Source of the DNA: Holophagales bacterium
GTDB lineage: Bacteria > Acidobacteriota > Thermoanaerobaculia > UBA5066
DNA: 64,000 nt
Reading direction: 5' to 3'
Assembly: GCA_016716705.1 (NCBI GenBank)
Contig: JADJVF010000011.1
Coordinates: forward strand, 62,001 to 126,000
Part shown: positions 33,462-41,294 of the stretch, in pieces
How positions within the stretch are numbered: the first letter of the stretch is position 1
Layout: each line of letters starts with the position of its first letter
Position numbers and translations under genes: made by a program
The notes under the pieces: model-generated
Told to the model about the DNA's origin: nothing
Databases searched by the model: none
What the model saw: only the letters and a program-made list of their open reading frames with translations

Positions 33462-34786
33462 TCAGACCGAGAGGCGCGGGTTGAGCGCGATCGCCTTGTT
33501 GACCGCCTCGACCGAGGCCTCGAACTTCTTGAGCCCCTCGTACGTCGTCTTCATCGCGTACCAGGCTTCGGCGTAGTCGGGCTTCAGAGCGATCGCCTTC
33601 TTCAGGTGGCCGAGCGCCTCGTCGAAGGCGAGGTTGCGGTTCGCGGCCAGTCCGAGGCCGTAGTGCGACTCGGCGCGGGAGCCGTCGCAGCCGAGGGCCG
33701 TCCGGAAGGAGTCGGCCGCTTCGGGGAGCTTCCCCTCCTCGAGGAGGGCGAAGCCGTGCGCGATGTGGACGTCCGGGCTCTTCGGGTCGATCTCGACCGC
33801 CTTCTCGAACGTCTTCTGCGCGTCGCGGAACTTCTTCATCTTCCCGTAGGCGATGATCGCGCAGGCAGGGAGGAGCGGGTCCTTCGGGAACTTGCGCGAG
33901 GCTCCCTGGGCGACCTCGGTCGCCCGCTGGAAGTCCCCCGCCTCGAGGAGGGCCCGGGCCGTCAGCAGGTGGAGGCTGCCGTCTTCCTTGTGCTGCTCGA
34001 GGGCGATCAGGAGCGGCTTGACGGCAGCGGAGAAGTCCTTCGCGTCGAAGAGGGCGAGCCCGAGCTTGCGGTGGACCGGGGAGGTCTCGGGGGCCGTCTT
34101 CGCGGCGATCTTGAAATTCTCGAGGGCGGTCTTCATCTTCCCGTTGAGGCGGGCCAGGTCGCCGAGGTTCTCGAAGAGGAGCGAGTCGGTCGACGTCCGC
34201 GCCGCCTTCCGGAGACGGAGCCTGGCCCTCTCGGCGTCACCGCGGGAGTAGTCGACGAGCGCGAGCGTGTGGAGGAGCGTGGCGTCCTCGACGCCTCCCT
34301 GCTCGGCCCACGACTCGACGTCCTTCAGAATCCTGCGGGCCTCTTCGGTGAGCGTCTTCGGATGGTCGCCGGCCAGCTCCTCGAGGCGCTGCGGGAAGCC
34401 GTCCGCCGCGAGCCGCTGGCGGAGCGCCTCGAACCCCTCGCGGGCCTTGCGGCCGAAGAAGAAGCGCTGCGACGTCTGATCCTGTTTCGCCTTGCTGGCC
34501 AGGGATTCCCTCTCCGCGGTGACGACCGTCAGCTGGTCGTTGGCCGCGGCGAGGCGGGTCTCCAGATCGTCGGCCTTCTCCCGGAGGCGTTCCGCTCCGT
34601 CGTCATCGACTCCAGCTCTCGGCCGAGCCGCTCCCGTTCTCCTTCGATGTGGACCGCTTCCTCCCTGAGGCGCGCGATCTCCGCGGCCGAGGAGGCCTTG
34701 ACGGCAGACAGGGAGCGGAAGAGAACGACGGCGGCGATCACGGCAACGGCCGCGACGGCGAGGGCAACGAGCAGTCCTGTCGACAA
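33462..34786 (-). CDS. Membrane-anchored TPR protein (one frameshift)
   Basis: A protein of about 441 residues. A single N-terminal membrane segment (LLVALAVAAVAVIAAVVLF) is followed by a coiled coil (ARLREEAVHIEGERERL, then LREKADDLETRLAAAN) and, from about residue 150, at least six TPR units such as ALALVDYSRGDAERARLRL and VHIAHGFALLEEGKLPEAADSF. The frame shifts near 34600: one added G joins ESMTTE to AERLREKADD. The start is a TTG at 34786 with GGAGGAG upstream and TAAAAT about 39 nt before. It is probably a scaffold facing the periplasm or the cytoplasm; no partner is obvious. Confidence 0.72.
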
Positions 34787-34989
34787 GGGGGCTCCTCCGC
34801 GCGAAAGGAACGGCGCAGCAAGGGATTTTACCTCCGCGCGAGCCCGGGCAGGAATGAGAAGTCCGCAGTCCGGTCTGCCGCGTCGTCGCGGGGGGGCGGG
34901 GGGCGGGGGGGCGTCGACCTTCGGTCAGGGGCGGAATGGCGAGCCAGGCGGGGAGGGCGCCGTTAGAATGCCGCGTGCCGCGCAATCGG

Positions 34990-37136
34990 ATGAAATCCAG
35001 CCGCCCCGCCCTGGTCGCGCTCGGCGTCCTCCTCCTGGCCGCCGTCGTCCCGGTCTCCGCCCAGGAGGTCAAGGGCGCGTCGTCGTCCTCGGCTTCGACG
35101 GCGCCGACCACCGCCTCGTCTCGCAGTTCCTCGCCGAGGGGAAGCTCCCGAACCTGGCGAAGCTGGCGCAGCAGGGGAGCTTCTCGCCCCTTCGCCCGAC
35201 GATCCCGGCGCAGACCCCCGTGTCGTGGTCGACGTTCTCGACCGGGCTCTCCCCGGGCCGGACGCAGATCTTCGACTTCCTCAAGCGCGACCCGAAGACC
35301 TACCGGCCGGAGTTCGCGATCGCCACCGAGGGGAAGAAGGACTTCCTCCTCGGGAGCGGGAACCGGGCGGGCGCCGCGGCGGCCGGGGCGCTCCTCGCCT
35401 TCCTCCTCGTCTTCGTGCTCGGCCGCGTCACCCTGAAGAGGAGTGTCCCGGCCGCCGCCATCGCGCTCGTTCTCGCGGCGCCGGCCGGCTTCTTCTCCTG
35501 GCGTTTCGGCGGACTGCTTCCCGAGTCGCTCCAGACCGTCCGGAACAACCGGAAGGGGACGCCGTTCTGGGAGGTGGCCGGGGCGAAGGGAATCAAGTCG
35601 GTCGTCCTCCACGTCCCGGTCACCTTTCCGGCCGTCGACTACGACGAGGGGCGCCTCCTCTCCGGCCTCGGGGTCCCCGACGTGAGGGGGCGGATCGGCA
35701 CGCCGAGCTACTACACGTCGGACCCGTTCTTCTCGCCGGGGAACAAGAACGAGTTCTCCGTCGAGCTCGTCCGCCTCGAGTCGAACGTCGGGACGATCCA
35801 GACCGAGGTCTTCGGCCCCTACAACAAGCTCTTCGGCGAGCCGCCGGTGATCAAGATCCCCATGACGCTCACGGTCCTCCCCGACGGCGGGCGCCTCCGG
35901 ATCGAGCCGAAGGGGAGCGAGCCCGTGACCCTGAAACCGGGCGAATGGTCGCCCTGGGTCACCTTCACGTTCGAGTTCAACCCCGTCGTGAAGCTCTCCG
36001 GCATCGGCCGCTTCCACCTCGCGGCCCTCGCCCCGGAGATCCAGCTCTACCTCTCGCCCATCAACTTCAATCCGGCGAAGCTCCCGCCGGGCGTCAAGAT
36101 CACCGCTCCCGGAGGCCTCGCGAAGGACCTTGCGAAGCGGTTCGGCCTCTACAAGACGATGGGGTGGTCGATCGACACCTGGTCGATGAGCGAGGAGACG
36201 ATCGACGAACCGACGTTCCTCGACGACGTCACGCAGACCGTCCAGCAGTACCGGAAGATGATGGACGGCCTCCTGGCCGAGAAGGACGTGAAGCTCTACG
36301 TCCAGATCTACGAGTTCACCGACCGCGTCGGGCACGTCATGTGGCGCTTCCTCGACCCGGAGCACCCGGCCTACGACGCGGAGAAGGCCGCGAGGTTCGC
36401 CCCGAGCGTCGAACGCAACTACGTCCAGATGGACAACATCGTGGGCGACGCCCTGAAGGAGCTCGGGCCGGACGATCTCCTCCTCGTCTGCTCCGACCAC
36501 GGATTCACCAGCTGGAGACGGTCGATCAACTACAACACCTGGCTCGTCCAGCACGGTTTCCTCGCGCTGAAGGGGGGCGACGAGAAGCAGGCGGACCTCG
36601 AGATGCTCTTCGGGCAGGGCGAGTTCTGGCCGAACGTCGACTGGTCCCGGACGAAGGCCTACTCGATGGGGCTCGGCGAGATCTACGTCAACGTGCGGGG
36701 CCGCGAGGCGCAGGGGATCGTCGAGCCGGGGGCCGAGTACGACGGCCTGCGGCAGGAGATCAGGACGAAGCTGATGTCCCTCGTCGACGAGGCGACGGGG
36801 CGCCGCCCCGTCGAGCGGGTCTACACGCGCGAGGAGGCCTACGGCTCCTTCGACCCGGACGTCATCCCCGACATCTTCGTGACGAACAGCGAGGGCTACA
36901 GGGTCTCGTGGCAGGCGAGCCTCGGCGTCGTGACGCCCGAGCTCTACGAGGTGAACCGGCAGGTCTGGTCGGGGGACCACTGCTCGGTCGACCCGGACGT
37001 CGTTCCCGGAATCCTCTTCTCGAGCCGGCCTCTCCGGAAGGAGCCCCGCCCGAACATGGCCGACGTTCCGGCCACGATCTACAAGGCGCTCGGCCTCACT
37101 CCGCCCGAGAAGCTGGACGGAGCGCCTCTCTTCTGA
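34990..37136 (+). CDS. Alkaline-phosphatase-superfamily phosphodiesterase (one frameshift)
   Basis: A protein of about 715 residues. A signal peptide (ALGVLLLAAVVPVSAQ) is followed by a type I phosphodiesterase fold: VVVLGFDGAD (first metal Asp), PAQTPVSWSTFSTG (nucleophile Thr), DRVGHVMW (Asp/His), CSDHGF (Asp-His) and GDHC (His), the full set of metal ligands. A predicted pair of membrane helices is inserted at about residues 124-173. The frame breaks near 35070; one added G joins AQEVKG to RVVVLGFDG. The ATG at 34990 starts the signal peptide; TAGAAT lies 20 nt upstream. The gene is followed directly by the EnvC-like gene, as the alkaline-phosphatase-fold mutase GpmI precedes envC in Gammaproteobacteria. 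Confidence 0.72.
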
Positions 37137-38305
37137 ACGTCCGAGCCGTCCTCCTCCTCGCCCTTCTCGCCGCCCCGCCGGCCGGGGCGGAGGAGGGGAC
37201 GGCGACGCCGCCTCCCGCCCGGGAGATGGCGGACGCCGAGCGGCGGAACGAGCTCGGGGTCCTGCGCCGCCGCCTCGCCGTCCTGAAGGCGAGGTACGAA
37301 ACGACCCGCCAGCGAGCCGTGGATACCCGCGAGCAGCTCGAGGCGGCGGAGGCGAACCTGGAGCTTCGGACGGCCGAGAGGCGGGTCCTGGAAATCCGGG
37401 CCTTCGAGGCCGAGCGCGACGCCGCCCGCGCGCAGGCCGACCGGGACGCCGCCCTCCGCCACACCGGGGAGCTGCGGGGAGACCTCGCCCGCCGGCTCTC
37501 CGCCCTCTACCGGATGGGCCGCCTGGGATACCTGCAGACGCTCGCCGCGGCCGACTCGGGAGAGTCGTTCCTCCGCGGCCTCCAGCTCCTCTCGTTCCTC
37601 GCGGCCCGGGACGCGCGGCTCCTGCGCAGCTACGAGGGGTCGCTCGCAGCGCTGGCCGTAGAGGAGAAGAACCTCGCGACGCTTCGGGCCTCGATCGCTG
37701 TCGTGGCCGGGGAGACACGGGTCGCCGAGCGGGAGCTTCAGAAGGCCCGGGGCGAGAAGGCGGCCCTCCTCGCGAGGCTGGAACGCTCCGCCGAGGAGCA
37801 GCGGACGAACGTGGCGGTGCTGGAAGACAAGACGTCCCGGCTGGCGGCCCTCCTCGATCTCCTCGAGACGCGGGGGCGGGCGCTGCCGGCAGGGGCGGCG
37901 TCGATCCGCAGGTACAAGGGCGCGCTCGACTGGCCCGCGCAGGGGAAGGTCGCCGTTCCCTTCGGCCGGATCGCCAACCCCCGGTTTCCCAGGACCTTCC
38001 TCCGGTCGAGCGGCTGGACGATCGACGTCCCGACCGGGACTCCCGTGAAGGCCGTCTTCGCCGGGGACGTCGTCTACGCGCAGTGGCTCAAGGGCTATGG
38101 CAACCTCGTCGTCCTGGACCACGGGGACGGCGTCTTCACCCTGTACGGCCACCTGATGACCGGGACCGTCCCACGGGGGACGCGGGTCGCGCTCGGGGAG
38201 GTCGTCGGGCGCGTGGCCGATCCTCCCGAGGAGGAGGCGGCCGGGCTCTTCTTCGAGATCAGGGAGAGCCGGACCTCCGTCGATCCACGCGGCTGGCTCC
38301 GCTAG
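37133..38305 (+). CDS. EnvC-like murein hydrolase activator with degenerate LytM domain
   Basis: A 390-residue exported protein. After a signal peptide (LLLALLAAPPAGA) comes a long coiled coil (about residues 25-240, ERRNELGVLRRRLAVLKARYE and similar), then a LytM/M23 domain at the C-terminus. In active M23 enzymes zinc is held by HxxxD and HxH. Here the first region reads SSGWTIDVPTGTPV and lacks the His, and the last reads LFFEIR where active enzymes have LHFEIR; only YGHL is kept. This is the pattern of EnvC, which activates amidases at the division site but does not cut. The start is unusual: the only fitting codon is CTG at 37133, overlapping the upstream stop as CTGA. Confidence 0.75.
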   Translation: MNVRAVLLLALLAAPPAGAEEGTATPPPAREMADAERRNELGVLRRRLAVLKARYETTRQRAVDTREQLEAAEANLELRTAERRVLEIRAFEAERDAARAQADRDAALRHTGELRGDLARRLSALYRMGRLGYLQTLAAADSGESFLRGLQLLSFLAARDARLLRSYEGSLAALAVEEKNLATLRASIAVVAGETRVAERELQKARGEKAALLARLERSAEEQRTNVAVLEDKTSRLAALLDLLETRGRALPAGAASIRRYKGALDWPAQGKVAVPFGRIANPRFPRTFLRSSGWTIDVPTGTPVKAVFAGDVVYAQWLKGYGNLVVLDHGDGVFTLYGHLMTGTVPRGTRVALGEVVGRVADPPEEEAAGLFFEIRESRTSVDPRGWLR

Positions 38306-38398
38306 GCGGCGCCTCCCGGGGGTTCACATTTGAGGACCCGACCTGCCGTTTTGCAGGGCGCCGGAAACCGTCCCGAAGCGATCCCGTATCATCGAAGC

Positions 38399-39723
38399 GT
38401 GACGAAGTCCCGGATCGCCCTCGTTCCTCGCCTCTCTCGCCCTCCTCGGCACTCTCTTCGTCGTCCTTCCCGGTCTCGGGGCGGACGAGAAGAAGGAGAA
38501 GGGGGGCAAGGACAGCCTTTACCGGCCGCTCGGCCTCTTCACGGAGGTTCTCTCCCTCGTTCGGGGGAACTACGTCGAGAAGGTGGAGGTCAAGCCGCTC
38601 CTCGCGGGAGCCTTCTCCGGGATGACCGAGGCGATGGATCCCTTCTCGGAGTACGTCCCGCCCGAGAAGATCGGCCGCATTCGAGGCGGCGCGGGCGGCG
38701 CGCGAGAAGGCGGACTACGTCGACTCGGGGCTCGTCCTGGCCCGGCGCTCCGGCTACCCGGTCGTCGTGACCGCCGTCCCGGGGAGCCCGGCCGCAGTTG
38801 CCGGCATCGAGACGGACGACCTCGTCGAGAAGGTCGCGGGCGTCTCCGCCCGGAGCCTCGGCCTCTGGGAGGTCGAGGCGGCGCTCTCGGGGAAAGCGGG
38901 CGGCCGGGCGAGCGTCCTCGTCGTGCGGGAGGCGAAGCCTCGGCGGCGGACTCTCGAGATCGTCCGGACGTCGTGGACGCCGTCGCTCCCGTCGGCCGAG
39001 AGGGTCTCGGGGGAGCTCGTCGTGAAGGTGCCTGCCTTCGGGGCCGGAACGGCCGACGCCCTCGCCGGGATCCTCGCCCCGCTCGACCGGTCGAAGGCCC
39101 TCGTCCTCGACCTGCGCGGGAACGCGTTCGGATCGTGGGACGAGGCCGCGCGGTCCGCGGCGCTCTTCGGCCCGCCCGGCCTCATCGGCGAGCTGAAGGG
39201 ACGGAAGATCGCCACGAAGAGCTGGCGCGCGGAAGCCGGGCAGCGGGTCCACCAGGGGAGTCTCGTCCTCCTCGTCGACAGCGGCACGGGCGGTCCGGCC
39301 GAGCTCTTCGCCGCGGCGCTCCGCGAGAGCGCGGCGAAGGAGCTGGGAATCGACGTCGCGGCCGCGGTGAAGCGCGAGGAGAAGAAGGGCGAGCAGGCGT
39401 TCGAGGATCAGTCCCCCCCGACGCCGGCCCCCTCGCTCGACCGGAAGAAGCTCCGCGTCCGCGTCGTCGGTGAGCCGACGTTCGGCATGGGCCTCACGCA
39501 GGAAGTCGTTCGCCTGGCGAGCGGCGGCGCGCTGAAGATCACGGTCGGGAAGGTGAGGACCGCCGCGGGTCGCTCCCTCTCCCCGCGCGGGCTCGAGCCC
39601 GACGATCGCGTCTTCCACGTCCAGCCCGAGGAAGGGATGGCTGGAAAGCCCCCCGATCCGTTCCTGGAGCGCGCCCTCAAGATCGTCGCCGAGCTTCCCG
39701 CCACGCCTGCCGCCGCCTCGTGA
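38399..39723 (+). CDS. S41 (C-terminal processing) peptidase homologue lacking its catalytic dyad (two frameshifts)
   Basis: A protein of about 440 residues with a signal-like N-terminus, an S41 helical start (LFTEVLSLVRGNYVEKVEV, MTEAMDPFSEYVPPE), a PDZ domain (DSGLVLARRSGYP, AVPGSPAAVAGIETDDLV) and a peptidase core. The catalytic Ser motif, SASASE in active enzymes, is GTGGPAE here, and the Lys motif TFGKG reads TFGMG. Both dyad residues are absent, so it is probably a non-catalytic relative. Two single-base indels (near 38425 and 38689, each an extra T) must be removed to read it. The GTG at 38399 is 6 nt behind TATCAT. The stop overlaps the next gene as GTGA. Confidence 0.68.
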
Positions 39724-40638
39724 CGGCGTCGCGCCGGCGCGGCGGCTGCGGACGGACGATCGGCCTCCTCGCCGGTCTCGTCGTCCTCTTCGCGCTCGCG
39801 GCCGGCGCGCTCTGGGTCCTTCGCTCGCGCCCGCCGGCTCCTTCGCCGGCAGCCCCGCCTGCACGCCCCGCGGCTCCGCCGGCCGTCACGCCCCTGCCGA
39901 CGGCGCGGCCCCGGCCCGCGTCCGTCCCGGCCGACTTCGAGGCGGCCCAGGGCTCGGGCCGGGGCGCGATCGCCGTCGTCATCGACGACGTCGGGAACGC
40001 CGACGGCTCGCTCGAGAGGCTCGCGCGGCTCGACGGACCGCTCGCCATCGCCGTCCTGCCCGGAGCGCCGAAGGCGCGGGAGGCCGCGGCGCTCGCGAAG
40101 AGGAAGGGGTGGGACCTTCTCGTCCATCTCCCGATGGAGGGAGCGAGGGGCCCCGCCGAGCCGGATACGATCTCGTCCAGCGACGGGGACGCGGAGATTG
40201 CCCGGCGCGTGGCCGCCGCGATCGACCGGGTTGACGGAGCCTCCGGCCTGAACAACCACCAGGGTTCCCTCGCCACGGCCGACCGTCGCGTCGTCCGCGC
40301 GGTCCTCTCCGTCGTCCGCCAGCGAGGGCTCTTCTTCCTCGACTCGAGGACGTCAGCTGCGAGTGTCGCCGCCGAGGAGGCGCGCGCGCTGGGCCTGGCG
40401 ACGATCCCGCGGGACGTCTTCCTCGACGATGCCCGGGCCGAGGCATCGGCCGAAGGGGGGCGCACCCGAGGCCCTCACGACCGCCTGGTCGCGCGCCCTC
40501 GGGCTCGCCGCCTCCAGGGGGCACGCCGTCGTCATCGGGCACCCGAGCGCCTCCACGGTCGACTTCCTCGCGGTGAGCCTTCCGGCGCTCGAAGGGCGCG
40601 GGGTCCTCCGGGTGAAGGTCTCCGAGCTCGTCGACTGA
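39720..40638 (+). CDS. Divergent polysaccharide deacetylase, YibQ family (one frameshift)
   Basis: A protein of about 305 residues with one N-terminal membrane segment, a proline-rich linker and a family 2 divergent deacetylase domain. The domain starts AIAVVIDDVGNADG (Asp pair), has LAIAVLPGAP and LLVHLPMEG, GLNNHQGS and FFLDSRTSA, and ends with HAVVIGHPSASTVDFL. The family role is unproven; in Proteobacteria yibQ follows envC. The frame breaks in a G6 run near 40460; removing one G joins ASAEGG to APEALTTAW. The GTG start overlaps the S41 gene's stop. Confidence 0.7.
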
Positions 40639-40640
40639 CG

Positions 40641-40667
40641 CCGCGGGCCCCGCCGCGCCGCCCGCGG
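40641..40667. terminator. GC-rich hairpin after the envelope cluster
   Basis: A perfect 8-bp stem CCGCGGGC/GCCCGCGG with an 11-nt loop lies 3 nt after the deacetylase stop. No T tract follows. Confidence 0.45.
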
Positions 40668-40712
40668 CGGTGGCGGGCTATCATCGTCGCTCTCAGCCGC
40701 ACGGAACGGACG

Positions 40713-41147
40713 ATGGGGGTTGTCGCGATGGACCTTTTCACCGACGTGGACGTGACCGCCGGACAGGCAGAAGCGATGGGACGGGCGATGCTCGCGGTGG
40801 CGCGGGCCGACGGCGCGGCGGACCCGCGCGAGGTGGCGCTCATCGAGGAGCTCGCCCCCGTCGACGCGACCGCCTCCGATCCGACTCCCGGAGAGGTCGC
40901 CGCCGCGTTTCCCGACGCGGCCGGCCGGGACCTCGTCCTGAAGTCGGCCCTGCTCGTGGCCCTGGTCGACGGCGACTACAGCGACGCGGAGAGGTCCGTC
41001 GTGGCCTCTTACGCCGAAGCGTTCGGCGTCACCCCCGACCGCCTCGAGGAGCTCGCGAGCTCGGTCAAGGCCTACCTGATGGGCCCGTTGCTCTCCCTCG
41101 CCAACACCACCGCCGTCGTGGAGGTCTCCCGCAAGCTCAAGGTCTGA
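40713..41147 (+). CDS. TerB-like helical protein
   Basis: A 144-residue protein resembling the TerB/tellurite-resistance fold: an all-helical domain with an acidic metal-binding repeat. Two similar motifs are visible, ARADGAADPREVALIEEL and VDGDYSDAERSVVASYAEAFGV, each with Asp residues followed by an Ala/Glu helix. TerB-like proteins bind Ca2+ or act as scaffolds; the role here is unknown. The ATG at 40713 is used; ATG at 40728 is an alternative with GGGGG upstream. TATCAT lies at 40679-40684. It ends close to the second REP-like repeat. Confidence 0.65.
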   Translation: MGVVAMDLFTDVDVTAGQAEAMGRAMLAVARADGAADPREVALIEELAPVDATASDPTPGEVAAAFPDAAGRDLVLKSALLVALVDGDYSDAERSVVASYAEAFGVTPDRLEELASSVKAYLMGPLLSLANTTAVVEVSRKLKV

Positions 41148-41170
41148 CTCCCAGGGGGGGCAAACTCCAG

Positions 41171-41197
41171 GGGGTCAGGTCTTGATTTTCCACTATA
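41171..41197 (-). repeat. Copy 2 of the 27-bp REP-like sequence (inverted)
   Basis: On the minus strand this reads TATAGTG followed by the same 20-base core as at 15912-15931. It lies in the gap between the TerB-like gene and the M14 peptidase. The two copies face each other over 25 kb. Confidence 0.7.
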
Positions 41198-41294
41198 GCG
41201 CGTGTGGCGAGCGGCCTGGCCGTGGTCGAAGGAGCGCGATGGCCTCGTGCCGGGAGCAGGCTCGCGAGGCTTCGCGCGCGTAGACTCGCGGGCC

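Noticed and set aside
33462..37718. A 1418-codon open frame on the minus strand
   Set aside because: Only the part up to about 34606 matches a TPR protein. The rest is antisense to the phosphodiesterase and has no family motif; long antisense frames are normal at this GC content.
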